Assembly: GCA_964030785.1 (NCBI GenBank)
Contig: OZ034968.1
Coordinates: 52,091,730-52,155,729, forward strand
Length of the DNA stretch: 64,000 bases
Direction of reading: 5' to 3'
From: Siderastrea siderea
Taxonomy: Eukaryota > Cnidaria > Anthozoa > Scleractinia > Rhizangiidae
Part shown: piece after piece, positions 37,188-48,220 of the stretch
Position numbering within the stretch: the first letter of the stretch is position 1
How the letters are laid out: every line of letters begins with the position of its first letter
Made by a program: the position numbers and the translations under genes
Notes under the pieces: model-generated
Told to the model about the DNA's origin: nothing
The model's input: the letters and a program-made list of their open reading frames with translations, nothing else
Database searches by the model: none

Positions 37188-40100
37188 GGCAAGGCTTTTG
37201 TTCGTTATTCAAATCAACATTCGATTATTGAATCAAAGCACAATTTGAATATTGGATCATTCATTTCACGAAATGATTATTCAATCAAAGAACGGAATCA
37301 ATTTGCCATTAACAAATTCATGAGTCTATTAACGACGGGAAGTTACGCCTGGGCGGGTTTGACTATAACTACATTTTGGTCTCTGTTTACCTCAAATTTA
37401 AATGTATAGTATTGTGCAAAAGTAATGAGAACGAATTTCGACGAATTTCGCGCTTTGTTCTCTTCGAAATATCGCCAAACTTTCGATCGATATTTCGCTG
37501 CGTTCGCGCGATACTTAATGAAATTTCGGCGACAATTCGCCAAGGCAAGCGAAAAATCAAATCGAAAAATCGTAAGGCTAATCGAAAAATCGCTTGTTCG
37601 AATTTTCGAAGCAGCGAAAATATCAAAGAAGATTCATGTCAAATCAAATGAAATATCCGCCAACTTTCCGACTGCAAGATAAACGCCCAATAAACGTGAT
37701 CTCACATGGCAAAACGTAAACAATCATTTCAACTGTGTCTGATACGGTGATATAGGCTCAACTAACTCAGTTCAGTGTTTTATACCATTCAAGAAATAGA
37801 AACAGAAAGTCCAAAAGCTAGAATTACGGCAAACAGCACGAACTCTTCTTTGACAGGCAAGACAAAACAAGACTTACGTTACAAGTTCATTGGAACCACG
37901 TGCAGGAGGTCACGGCTGATTATCTGATGGTCTCGTGGATGAACTCGCCAAGATCTTTGCATCTTTGCCACTTTAATTTCCCAGCAAATCAGGAATACTC
38001 GGAGAAATAGTAAAGAAATATATTTTAAGCAACACCATCGCCTTTCAACACATCTCAGAAAGCAATTTGCTGTCTTGACGGCTTTGAGAACTATTCATAG
38101 CGTTACAGAATGTCATACATACAGTGTATTTGTGTCTCGGATTACCTTTTAGCTCACAGAGTTTTCTTCGGATAATTTTTCGTTTCCTGCAAAGATTAAT
38201 GTGATATAGAGTTCAGCGTAATAAATGGAAATATTTTTGCAAACATTTTGTTGCTTTCTATCCAAACTCTTCGGATATTAATTTTATATTCCTTCTCACC
38301 TGAGTGACCATGCTTTAAATACATGTGCAAAGAAAAAAATGCGAATTCGTTTGCAATGAAGTACCGAGAAATGCTCAGCGCATAGTGGTAGTCTCTATCA
38401 CAAATCGGACCTTTAAATGTAGAGTATTTCCTGTCTCAATCATCTTTTTAGGCTTTTTAAAACCGGAGGTATGACTTTTCATAAATTTGCCGTGACGCTT
38501 GCAAAACAAAAGCACTACTCACGTGCTCATGAGTGGCTCATGTTTACTAAAAAAAATTTCATTCGCTCGCAATACGGTGCTGAGAAATACTCGACGCATC
38601 ATGTAGGCCTTATTACAAATTGTGCCTCTAAATGTAGAGTATTTCCTGTCTCAATCATCTTTATAGGCCTTTTAAAACCGGAGTTATGACTTTATAAATT
38701 TGCCATGACGCCTGCAGAACAAAAGCGCTACTCACGTGCTCATCAGCGGCTAATGTTTACTTTAAAAAATACCATTCGCTCGCAATACGGTGTTGAGAAA
38801 TACTCAACGCATCGTGTAATCCTTATTAAAAATTTTTCCTCTGAATGTGGCATGTTTTCCTGTTTCAATCATCATTATAGGCCTTTTAAAACCGGAGTTG
38901 TGACTTTTTATAAATTTGGCGTGACGCTTGCAAAGCTAATGTTTACTAAAAATATAATTTCACTTGCAATACACTGCCAAGAAATACTGGGCACATGGTA
39001 GTAATCTTTATTACAAATTGGGCCTTCATAAACAGAGTATTTTCCCATTTAAAACATCTTTAGGGCAGAATAACAGCTGTAACTGTCCGCGAACAGAAGC
39101 AGATTGCATTTCAGTAATGAGTAACACAGCAGTCATGATCTTCGAGTCTAAAGCACTCTGATATGTCGAAGCAGTCTTCAAATTTTTTTTAGCACTTTTC
39201 GAAACAGTCTTCGAAATTTCGAAGCCCTCTTCGAATTAAGTTGCGAAAATTCGATACTATTGGCGAAATGGTGTTCGAAATTTCGCCTGACTTTTCGCGG
39301 ATTAGCGCAATTTTTCGCAAATGGCAAAACAATAGCAGTTTTGAAAAAGCAACGAAAATTCGAAGAAAATTTGTTTGGTTCGAAATATCACTCATTTTCG
39401 AAGGTTTTCGAAACTTTTCGTCGAAATTCGTCGAAATTTGTTCTCATTACTTTTACACAATACTGTATGTGTATTTTCAGGAAAAGAAGAGCCGTTGATA
39501 TCTCTTGGTTATTTGCTCTGATAATTGCAATCTATTTATCTATCCCATTTCTTGTGTTTTTTCTTTGTTTTGCCTACTTGTAGTTCTTGCTCTCAGGCTA
39601 TTGATTTATTCTTCTGTTTTACTTGCTAGTTTTACAGCACTTACGGAAGTGTTGATGTCAAAAACCGATTTTTGTTTCTTACATTAGTCAAGTCTTACAA
39701 AAGTTAATCAACTTTTCAAATTTGTTGCAGTGCCAAGACAGGGGTGCTTGTGGTGACTGGAGAACATTCTCCTCATCGCAGGAATACCGTAAGTGCCCTT
39801 TATTCTTATTCCTCAACAAGAGTAGACGAGCAGTATACCTAGGATGGTGTGGTGTTGTGATACAAAGTGAATTTATTGCTGTGTACAGTGGCCCATAGGT
39901 TCACACTGAATTCAAATAAGGCGCAACAAAATTCAAATCGCTCACACCCAATTCAAATGTGTGGTTCCAGAAAATATCCATACCCCCACCACGGAGGGAA
40001 TTGGAAATTCCGGAGGGGTTGGGGGGGGGGGGGTCAAAAACCCAGGAAAATCCAAAGGAGAGGGGTGTTGAATGGATAAATTACTTTCAACTTCAATTCA

Positions 40101-43100
40101 TTCCGATGTAAGCTTCAGATATAGTTCGAAAATTGCTACTTACCGAATTTGTAGATCTTAATTGTGGAATTAAATTAGTTTAACTGCTAAATAAACACTT
40201 TTGTTAAACGCAAAACAGGTATTCTTTCTCCCAAAGGTGCTTTGGAAGTGGTGTTGGGGTGGAAACGAGATAAACATCGCCGTTGTGTAGAAGTAGCCGC
40301 CATTACTCGTTACCAGTCTTCGAGAAGACAGCAATGCATACCAGGAGTGGTTACATTTATCGAGACAATTTGACGAGATCCTTCAACGAAATGTCTGCTC
40401 CGTCTAAACAACCTAAATTTTAACCTTACCTTCATGATTGACATTAATTATAAGCGTTGTTTACGAACAATCAGTCCGTCCTTTTTAACTTCCCTATGTG
40501 GCAACTGGCAAGCAAAGCGCGATCTTATTGACTTGTAGGAAGTCGTGTTTTGCTAAGCTCAGCAACGAGAATATTTATTGTGAAGTACAAGTATCGCCAA
40601 ATATGTTTACGGGCTTTCTTGCTTCTCTTGCACCTTCACGTAACGGGCTGTTAACTGAAGGCTGGTATGCAGCGTAATGCATCAGTCAATTCCAGCGGTG
40701 CCCATCCCCCCCCCCCCCCCCCCCCCCGGGTATTAGCCGGGTATTTGCTCATGTTTCACTCCCGGGGGTGGGGCATTTGAAATTTTATCACGGCCCGGTA
40801 ATGATGGGTGAAACTTTCTTGTTATGATTTATTAAATCTTGAGCAGTGTTGCTTTCTAGATGATCCCGGGGGTGGGGCATTTGCCTTCTGTTTTGGTCCC
40901 AACCCGGGGCATTTGACGGACTTGTTTATCCCCACCCCCGGGAATTTGCCATTTTTTTTTTAAAAATGCTAATGCCCAGGGGTTGTCCTGGGGGGGAGAT
41001 GGGCACTGCTGGAATTGACTGATGCATAATGACTTTAGAGAACTCAGTATTCGTTATTCTTTCTATTGTGATCATTTCCCCTTAATTTTGTTTGTACATT
41101 TTCTTTGTTCATGATCGCGTTCATGTTGAAGTAACGTTTATCAGCAACACTGCCACTTTTCAAGGGAATTCTTCAGTTAAAACGAACGTTTTACCACGCT
41201 GGGGGTTTTTTGCACAGTTCCGACCACGTTCAATTTACTTCCTCAGTTTTGATGCAATGAAACTGAAACTTCACATCAATATAGAACTCGTCATTCTCTA
41301 AAAAGTTACCTTTTCCTTTTTTCAAATTTGAGCATTTTTGGCGGGAAAATGACGTCATTCATTTGGCACCAAAAATTGTTTTTAGCATTATGGTCTATTC
41401 AATGACAGTTTCTGAAAAAACGTGTCACGAGGATCTCAGAACTGAAAAAATTCCAAAATATGTCGAACCAATCAAAAGTTATGGTGCTCTTAATTTTTAA
41501 TTTGTTCTATTTTTAGTAACAAAATGGCGGGAAATTCAAAATTCAATGTGTTATAACTTACCAGATACCTAGTATATCTGTTTGACATAGAGAAGAACAG
41601 TTGGTATTGGTAAGATAATATGTTATGAGTAAGTTATGACTATGTACGTTATTATTTTAAAGGGTAATAAACAGTATAAACACGTCCTACGCTAATCGGA
41701 ACGGCTTAGCTTCATTTAAATTTGCATCAGTTGCTTCATTTTTAACACTCTCCCTTCTTAAATGGAATTTTCCATTAGGGGTTAGGGGGTGTTTGTCAAA
41801 CTATGGAAAATCTGGAGGGTTGGGGGGGGTTATAGCTTACTTCAAAAAACGGAAAATCCGGGGAGGAGAGGGGTCCTAAGTGAAATTCCCTCTGTGGTAG
41901 GGGTATGGATATTTTCTGGAACCACACAATGTCTCTTACCAATTCCAGTTGCTGACACCAAATTCATATCACTTACACCAAACTTGAATCTCTCACACCA
42001 AATTCAAATCACTCACACCAAATTTGAATCACTCGGATCAAATTCAAATCACTTACACAAAATTCAAATAACCAGTCAGTGGTTTGCCTACAGACTCCGG
42101 CAGGTAGTTCATATATGATACATTGTTATGTACCAATAGGTATTCTGAACTCTCTCTTGGTTTCCATAAGTTACTTGGTTTACTTTACTATGTATACTGT
42201 ACTCTCTTTCTTGGCTTCCATAAGTTACCAGGCTTACTCCACTACTTGGGTTGCTTGGCCTACTTGAGTTGCTTGGCATACTTGAGGTACTTAGCTGTCT
42301 TGAGTTGCTTAGGTGTCTTGAGTTGCTTGGCATACTTGAGGTGCTTAGCTAGCTGCCTTGAGTTACTTAGCTGTCTTGAGAACAAGAGTAAAGTACACAT
42401 ATTGGTACATAATAATGTATGATATATAAAGTATCTGTACCGAAATCACTCCTGTAGGTGAACCACTGACCAGTGTTTCGAATTTTGTGTAAGTGATTTG
42501 AATTTGGTGTGAGTGATTCCAGTTTGCTGTAAGTGATTTGAATTTGGTGTTTATGATTCAAATTTGGTGTGAGTGATTTGAATTTGGTGTGAGTGGTTGG
42601 AATTGGGTTTTAGTGATTTGAATTTGGTGTGAGCAATTTGAATTTGGAGTGAGCAATTTGAATTTGGTGTAAGCGACTGGAATTTGGTGTGAGACTGATT
42701 TGAATTTGGTGTGCACCTATGGGCCACCATAGCTGTGAGTGTAAGAGCCGCTCACTGAACACTGTGATAATTATTTATACACTCTTTATCAGGTGATAAT
42801 TATATGACAGTGTTAACATTGAACCTGTCAACAGAATCAGACATTACTGCATGTACCTTTCAATAACACTCAAACTCTGAGCTCCAAAACACAACTAAGA
42901 ACTGCATTCTGCATTTTCGACTGCTGACGATCATAACTACACGTACTACAACAACAGCTCATGGAATGTAAAAGCAAAAATTGATCATGACCTTTTTGAA
43001 TAAGCAAATTTTTTTCTGAGTTTTCTGCTGGGTGCTAAAATTGCAGCTGTTGGTGGAGTTTTGAACCCAGTCAGGGTTGGTGTATTATTGAAAGGTGCAG

Positions 43101-45258
43101 TAAGACATAAGAGATTCTGAACAGCAACTCACAAACAGTACATTACACCAAAGGAAGTGCAGCACCGAGTTTTCCATGATAGGATATCATTTCAAGAACA
43201 CTTAGCTCATAAGAAAGGAGGAGATTGCTTGTATTACATTGGTAGTTATTGTTGTTTTGCCTTTTCAGGAGGATAAGTTTTATTATGGTGATGTATTGAA
43301 GCAGACAGATGTGAAGATCAAGAGTTTGCTCACTCCTGACTGTGGAGCCAGTGTGCTGGAGGAAAAGGTTTGTTCTCCAAGCATTTTAATGCCTAGCTCA
43401 AAACCAATAAAAGTTTATCTTGTTGAAAGAAAAAACTTACTTTGTAACACAGTTGAACCTCCTGTAAGCAGACACCATTGGGACTGAGCATAGGTGTCCA
43501 CTTACAGGAGGTGTCTGCTGACGGGAGGTGTCTGTTAACAGGAGGTAGAAAGACTTGAAGTATCATAGGGGAAAGGGTGTGTTAGGTGCCTTCTGAATCA
43601 CGTGGGCACTTTGCAACTGAAAATTCGTGGTAACGTGACTGTCAAAGTCTCTAAAGTGGCCAACAAACCCAGCAAAAGTAATAGAAAAATGAATATAGGT
43701 CAACCGAGTCTGGAACTACACCGCAAGTTCATTTTTCAAGGAGACTCATTTCATGCGACAAGCTGAAACACAAATTAACAAAGGACTGACTGTGTAGATT
43801 TTGTAAATGAGATACTCCTGCACCAAGAATTAATTGCCTCGATTTTTTTCCAGTTATATGCAGAGCAATGTTTACACATATTTAAAAGCTGTTTTGTGGA
43901 AGTCACGTACAGTATTAACTATTTTATGCCTAAAACTTCATCAAATCTTGGATAGCCCTTTCCATCGTCAGCATAATTGGATTCTAGATTTAAAATTTTT
44001 AATGCGGTCAGGGTTTACAAGCAAGCAAATCAACAGAGATGTGATATAAAAGAGTGGAATTCTGTCACGTGAGCTTGAGTATTATGAGGTCTGTCTGCTT
44101 AAGGGAGATTATGTTAGCTCCCAGAGCTTCAAAAAAAATTTGGAAGTTAAATTGTTCAAAATAAAGAAATTCAAAAGCTGACATTTTGGATGTTAGCTCT
44201 GTGTCAGTCAAAGAGTTAATACTCAAGGCATTAGCTTTTGAATGTCTTTACTTTCGCTAATTTACCTCATCCAAATTTTTGTGTTATAGCAATAGGTCAC
44301 CTTGGTATCGGTGTTCTTGGTCTCCTACACTAACACTGCAATTTTTGCAACCAGCCCCATTAAAGTTGTCTCAAGGTCTACATTGTGATTTCTTTGTTTG
44401 ATACTGCAGCTCATTGTGAGTGAAATCGTTGTGGCATGTTTTTTTTAAATTGATGCTTTTCTCTTTGTACAGCCTGAGAAGATGGCGGAAGGCTTACTTC
44501 TGTTTATTCAAGGACTTGGGCTTGGTAAGTTTCCTGCTTACACATACATGTATGTTTTTTTGCTACTGCTGTTGTTTTGTAGGGAATGTTCCCCAAAGTT
44601 TGAGAACCTGCATGTGGTTTTGATGGAGATGGCATTGTGATTGGAGTATGACCAACTTATGACACTGGGTGAATTTTGAATCCATGACATACTGCTTGGC
44701 AGAGAGTGCTTTTGCCACTGCACCAACCCTCTTTCCTTTGGCCTTAGCCCTTGATTGCCAGAGGAATTTGGATTTCAAGGTGAAATCTGTACTTAATCCT
44801 TTTTCATCAAGCTGTTTAATTAACTTTTAGATTTTTAACTGTTTCACATAATGTAATTATCTTTACAAATGAAAGAGTAGCTTTCAACGTTCCTGATTTT
44901 GTTGCTCAGGGCTACACTATTTAGACTATTCTGGCTATTTTTACTTTAGGTTTTGTAAAAATCGTCAAGACTTTGTAGTGTGATAAAATGCTAGATGAAC
45001 AAGCAACGTTATAGCTGAAGGGTGGTGACATCTGACAGTCAAGGCTGAAAAAACTATGGCTCTGTTTAATTACTAAACGTAAATTAATACTGGTAATATT
45101 GCCGCACTTTATTACCCCTTACTCCCTTACAACACCAAGTGTGATGATAGTTTTGTCCTTTCTTTTCTTTTCCAGTTCCAACACTGCGCACACGCTCAAT
45201 GTCTGGAACCAGTACATCATCCGGTGGATCTCGAACCCAGTCCATGAGCGAGGATTAA
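23326..45258 (+). CDS. NDRG-family protein (N-myc downstream-regulated), 15 exons
   Basis: NDRG proteins are cytoplasmic alpha/beta-hydrolase-fold proteins without hydrolase activity, involved in stress response, growth control and trafficking. Exons: 23326-23355, 23435-23470, 23679-23766, 28942-29033, 29721-29749, 30423-30485, 30676-30736, 31067-31156, 33566-33643, 34538-34641, 35322-35363, 39731-39788, 43269-43367, 44473-44524, 45176-45258. All junctions are GT-AG and phase-consistent, giving 334 aa. Family marks are ITFHDVGMN, FVIYHIDAPGQ, YQYPSMTKLGEMV, GVGAGANVL, YLMWHHF, VLVVTGEHSPH and LLLFIQGLGL. The nucleophile elbow reads G121-V-G-A-G125, so the catalytic serine is absent, as in other NDRGs. 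The C-terminus holds RTRSMS, an SGK/AKT-type site. The start of exon 9 is the least certain boundary. Which vertebrate paralogue is closest cannot be told. Confidence 0.92.
24898..26272. mobile_element. Foldback element with inverted minisatellite ends
   Basis: The left end (24910-24979) is a tandem array of CGAGTTGGACTT-type units. The right end (26172-26260) is the same array inverted (AACTCGAAGTCC units). A 13-base direct repeat, CCCGCACTAAGGG, borders the element at 24885-24897 and 26273-26285 and looks like a target duplication. The 1.2 kb between the arrays has no recognisable protein. The acidic Glu-Phe repeat frame on the minus strand is only the minisatellite read through. Confidence 0.7.
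27203..28653. mobile_element. hAT-like non-autonomous element with a decayed minisatellite
   Basis: The ends are inverted: CAGGGCTCGAGACTAAC at 27203 and GTTAGTCTCGAGCCCTG ending at 28653 (17 bases, one interior offset). Homology continues inward through GGCTAGT/CTAGCC motifs. CAGGG...CCCTG ends are typical of hAT elements, but only a 5-base CAGGT repeat is seen at the flanks instead of 8 bases. From about 27420 to 28300 the interior is a degenerate repeat of roughly 50-60 bases around CAACGTTTCTCCGTACGTTAG. Confidence 0.55.
31157..33565 (+). other. NDRG intron 8
   Basis: No exon or clear element is seen. An ATT/AAT-rich simple-sequence tract lies at 32585-32650, and a poly-G tract with AGCCCGGGGG at about 32907-32930. 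The 3' acceptor before 33566 (CCTTGAAG) is weak, although a T-rich tract lies upstream. Confidence 0.6.
32585..32650. repeat. AT-rich simple sequence (AAT/ATT)
   Basis: Runs of AATAATAAT followed by ATTATTATT make an imperfect palindromic simple repeat. Confidence 0.8.
34727..34810. repeat. G-rich duplicated tract
   Basis: Two copies of a roughly 50-base unit hold a poly-G run, then GGTTGATAGTATCTCTCTTTGG or a near variant. It lies in NDRG intron 10 just after exon 10. Confidence 0.7.
35440..37355. mobile_element. Inverted-repeat element with ATTCAATAATCGAA-type arms
   Basis: The left arm (about 35455-35607) and right arm (about 37184-37355) are diverged inverted copies of some 150-170 bases. 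Both contain TTGATTCCGTTC/GAACGGAATCAA, AATCCAATATTCAAATT or its inverse, and ACAAAAGC near the inner tip. The right arm starts directly where the inserted 35930-37180 element stops. The insertion appears to have landed in the middle of this element. Confidence 0.55.
35930..37180. mobile_element. GTGTGGTTCC-ended element, copy 1
   Basis: The left end reads GTGTGGTTCCAGAAAATATC followed by CATACCCC. The right end is its inverse, finishing ATATTTTCTGGAACCACAC at 37180. AAT flanks both ends directly, a possible 3-base target duplication. The 1251-bp body has no recognisable transposase. A second copy with the same ends lies at 39959-41927. Confidence 0.7.
37407..39465. mobile_element. TA-flanked (Tc1/mariner-like) element with TTCGAA-rich arms
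   Basis: The left end reads TAGTATTGTGCAAAAGTAAT, then GAGAACGAATTTCGACGAA. The right end is the inverse, finishing ATTACTTTTACACAATACTG. TA flanks both ends. Such CAGTATTGTG ends with TA duplication are typical of Tc1/mariner-derived MITEs. Both arms run into long stretches rich in TTCGAAA/TTTCGAA (37430-37640 and 39160-39440). The centre is a four-copy tandem repeat of about 215 bp. Confidence 0.65.
38310..39065. repeat. Tandem repeat, about four diverged units of 190-215 bp
   Basis: Units recur at about 38419, 38634, 38847 and 39032, as judged by GTAGAGTATTTCCTGTCTC and its variants. Each also has CCTTTTAAAACCGGAG, TTTGCCGTGACGC and TCGCTCGCAATACGGTG. The short open frames through it repeat along with the DNA and do not look like a protein. 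It sits inside the TA-flanked element. Confidence 0.75.
39959..41927. mobile_element. GTGTGGTTCC-ended element, copy 2
   Basis: The ends match copy 1 (35930-37180). AAT lies directly outside both ends (39956-39958 and 41928-41930). It has inserted into the left minisatellite array of the foldback element. It contains a smaller nested element at 40677-41027. No transposase frame is seen. Confidence 0.7.
40677..41027. mobile_element. Nested 351-bp MITE with poly-C interior
   Basis: The left end reads ATGCATCAGTCAATTCCAGC, then GGTGCCCATC and a long poly-C run. The right end is the inverse, GATGGGCACTGCTGGAATTG followed by ACTGATGCAT. The interior has several CCCGGGGGTGGGGCATTTG-like copies in both orientations. 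It lies inside the GTGTGGTTCC-ended copy 2. Confidence 0.75.
43440..43560. repeat. GGAGGTGTCTGCT repeat cluster
   Basis: Three variants of a GGTGTCTGCTNACNGGAGG unit, one inverted (CCTCCTGTAAGCAGACACC), lie just after NDRG exon 13. They form a small hairpin. This looks like a fragment of a dispersed repeat. Confidence 0.5.
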
Positions 45259-45686
45259 GCATACTGGGAAAGTTGCCTATGTTTTGGTGATTTCAAATCC
45301 AGCATATAGATTTTTGAGTGGTGTAATGTCAGCAAGGTTTAGTCAATCCTCGTCTGTCTGTTTTTTAGCCAAGGATATAATAATTGGAGATGACAAGTAA
45401 TACTATCTGGATTGGCGTTTGATAAAGTGATTTGGAAAAAAAATGAAACCAGAAAATGTCACCTGAATATATTGCAGATGTACGAAAGGAAATGATGTGA
45501 AAATTAATGGTGGTGATATATATATACATCATCAGTTTTTAGAGCTTTTGTACACTATTCTTTCCCTTGGCTACGTGACAATGTAATGATCTTTGAGAGG
45601 AACTTATGGAGTGATTTATTGGAAATCCTCTTTGTCTTTCTCATCAACGCTATCTGTTTTTGTAGTCACTTTTCTTGTGTAACTAC

Positions 45687-45692
45687 AATAAA
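45687..45692 (+). promoter_or_regulatory. Polyadenylation signal for the NDRG gene
   Basis: AATAAA lies about 430 bases after the stop codon at 45256-45258 and is followed by T-rich and GT-rich sequence. This would make a 3' UTR of roughly 450 bases. Confidence 0.55.
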
Positions 45693-46429
45693 AATTTGTC
45701 ATCATTCTTTTACCCTTTGCGACTCATTAGTGGTTTTTTATGTGGAAGGGAAGAGACAGGGGAAGTCTGCACAAAGTTGGCCTGTCAGAATTAGGAAGGA
45801 GGGGGTGGGGGGGGGGGAAAGTAAAAGCAAGTGAAAAAAGAGGCAGGAGACTCCCCGCCCCCTTGTCTTTTCCTTGCTCGCACGCATTGTTGCTCTTTCT
45901 TTGGGGTTTCACCATTATCTGCTTCACACATAGCACTGCTTTCCAATTTCCAAACATCTAGGTTAGCGTGGTACAATGGCTAGTAATATGCTAGTTCATT
46001 ACCCACAGTTACATGGTTCGGGGTCTTTCCCATCTACCCATTGATTTTTGGAAGATTCCAACATTTTGAAGTATTTTGGAAATGGATAATCTGTGGCTAG
46101 ATGTTGTTTTGTTTTTGTTTATTTGCCTGTTTATTGTTGCTATTTTTTTCGGGGACTTGCACTGGAAAACGCACCTGATCGTTGGGGAATTGCGGACCAG
46201 TGAAAAGGGAAAGTAGACACCTCTTTTCTACCTGGAAGCTTGCAGGGGTGGTTACAAACATTTTGGATAGTGAGCAATTCCTGGCTTGTTCCTGATCACC
46301 GTTCTCGGAGACCCCCTAGGGGGCCCAAGGGGCAGACAATAGGGACGGGATGAAGATGTCACGGGCGAAAGCAGTTCAAGGGAAAGTCTGCAGGTGCCTC
46401 CCTATTGCATGGGTTGGGTGACCGTTGAA

Positions 46430-46690
46430 TATTAAATAATGGTGAGGATTTTTAAGACCAGCACACACCACTTGCCAATAACACTTTTAAAACTAATGCT
46501 GTCGGACATTTCGATGGTACTACCATCAGCATTTCGTGAATTAAGCAGTCGAATTTATTCCGGCATTTGTTCAGTACCGAAAAGTTGTTAATTAAATTCG
46601 GTTTCGACATCCCGTGGGTATCGCGCATGTGCTTGCCAGTTGAAGAATTCAAAGAACTGTGTTCGCCCGGCAACACGTTGAAAGACTAGC
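46430..46690 (-). mobile_element. Inverted 3' fragment of the Penelope-like element
   Basis: Read on the minus strand, this codes for SSTGKHMRDTH and SKPNLINNFSVL. It then runs into the tail hairpin GATGGTAGTACCATC followed by GAAATGTC. The same peptide and DNA recur on the plus strand at about 47530-47660. It abuts the reverse-transcriptase remnant head to head, the arrangement typical of Penelope insertions. Confidence 0.7.
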
Positions 46691-47760
46691 TCTTCCAGAT
46701 TGACGGTCAGCTGTATGAGCAAACTGACGGCGTGGCCATGGGCTCACCTCTAAGGACCCCTACTAGCTAACACATTTATGTGTTCCCTAGAGGAAAAACT
46801 GAAAGAAGATGGGGAAATGCCTAGCTACTACAAAAGATATGTTGACGATACACTCCAAGCGGCAACTTCTTTTCTTGATGTTTTAACTCCAAATACCCCT
46901 CGTTAAATTTTACCATGGAAGCTGCCACAGACAACACTCTTCCTTTCCTGGGAATGAACATTGCAAAGAGCGGCACAACACTTAGTACAAGTGTCTACAG
47001 AAAGCCAACGAACACTGGGCTGTACCTGCATTATGACAGCCACGTTAACCACAGCTGCAAGGCCGGTCTGTTAAAAACGATGCTTTACAGAGCATATCGA
47101 CTGTCGTCAACATGGAAAGCATTTACCGAGGAGTGTGAGACTCTTAAGATCACCTTTACACAACTCCGCTATCCAACAAACCTAATCGATTCAACAATTA
47201 AGAGATTCTTAAACAACCAAGCCATTGACAACAGGTCTAGTGTGCCAAAGGAAAATTGTAGCGAGGAACCCATCATGATCATCATCCCATTTAAGGACCA
47301 AAGATCAGCTGACGGCACAAGGAAACAGCTACAGTCCTTGAGCAGCAAAATTGGTGTGCGTCTGCAACCTGTGTTCACGAGCCAAAAAATTGGAGGCGTC
47401 TTGAAAACAAGGGAACCGAAACCAAAAATCATCAGCCAACAATGCGTTGTGTATTTATTTAAATGTGGTCTATGCGATATGGCCTGTGATCGGTTATACC
47501 AACCGACACCTGCATTAAGGTGTTGCCGAACACGGTTCTTTGAATTCTTCAATTGGCAAGCACATGCGCAATACCCACAGGATGTCAAAACCGAATTTAA
47601 TTAACAACTTTTCGGTACTGAAAAAAATGTCGGAATAAATTCGACTGCTTAATTCACGAAATGCTGACTATCCAAGATCTTAAACCAACTTTGAACGTGC
47701 AAACCAGGGCGGAAAAAGGTTGGGCGATGAAACGAGCGCGTCCGAGCAAAAAGGTGTGAT
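46691..47760 (+). pseudogene. Penelope-like element: broken reverse transcriptase and GIY-YIG endonuclease
   Basis: The copy is truncated at its 5' end. It opens in the RT palm (QTDGVAMGSPL, a stop or frameshift, then LLANTF), has the catalytic YVDD at 46838-46849, loses frame again, and continues from 46915 as LPFLGMNIAKSG and YRKPTNTGLYLHYDSH, a stretch typical of Penelope-like RTs. The connector before the endonuclease reads CVVYLFKCGLCD; the GIY-YIG remnant IGYTNRHLH is in another frame and is followed by a stop, then SSIGKHMRNTH and KPNLINNFSVL. Several frame breaks show it is dead. The RT and endonuclease would act together in target-primed insertion. Confidence 0.8.
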
Positions 47761-48220
47761 GCAGTGGACTGGGATCAAATTAGGTGCTAGATCAAAATGG
47801 TTGCCTCCTTGGGTTTCCTCCATAATCCTGATAATCTATTAAGTTCCCGAAAAACGCCGACTTTTGGTTATCTTTTCTTTGTCTTATCCGCCTTGATCGA
47901 TGCTGAAAAAACTGTCTAAAAACGAGCAGAGTAAAGCAAAAAGATGGAAAATGGCGTTTGGATAACGCGTGGCATGACGCGTATTTATAATGCATGCAGC
48001 TCGTGCAAGGTTAATCAGGACACCCTGGTAAATTAATTAAATCAAATCAAATCAAATCAACATCAACACCGCGCTTCTTCCTCTTTTCCCCCAAAATCTC
48101 TCCTATGCTTGTCTGTTTCTTTAGGAACTACAAATAGAATTGTTCCTCAGTTTAGACGATTTTCTTTGCCATGTTTTGGTGAGATGAAGGGAGGAGAAAT
48201 CTTCAAACTTAATTTCACTT

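Larger units (their letters stand above)
39888..42727. mobile_element. Foldback element with inverted CACACCAAATTCAAATCACT arrays
   Basis: The left end starts GTGGCCCATAGGTTCACAC at 39888. The right end is the inverse, GTGCACCTATGGGCCAC, ending at 42727. Just inside are minisatellite arrays in opposite orientation: CACACCAAATTCAAATCACT units at 39905-39956 and 41945-42070, and GTGATTTGAATTTGGTGTGA units at 42480-42715. A second inverted pair (TACATTGTTATGTACCAATA near 42118 and its inverse near 42400) surrounds a third array of TTGAGTTGCTTGGC units (42250-42390). The left array is split by the 39959-41927 insertion. Confidence 0.7.

Noticed and set aside
38471..39001. Pair of frames with repeated SRAH and IRSQYG peptides
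   Set aside because: The peptides repeat because the DNA is a tandem repeat; frames are broken between units and no domain is seen.
41945..42715. CRISPR-like array of short repeats
   Set aside because: Units are adjacent with no spacers, occur in both orientations and lie in a eukaryotic intron, so they are minisatellite arms of a foldback element.
47169..47588. 139-codon minus-strand frame
   Set aside because: It is antisense to the recognisable Penelope-like RT and connector region.
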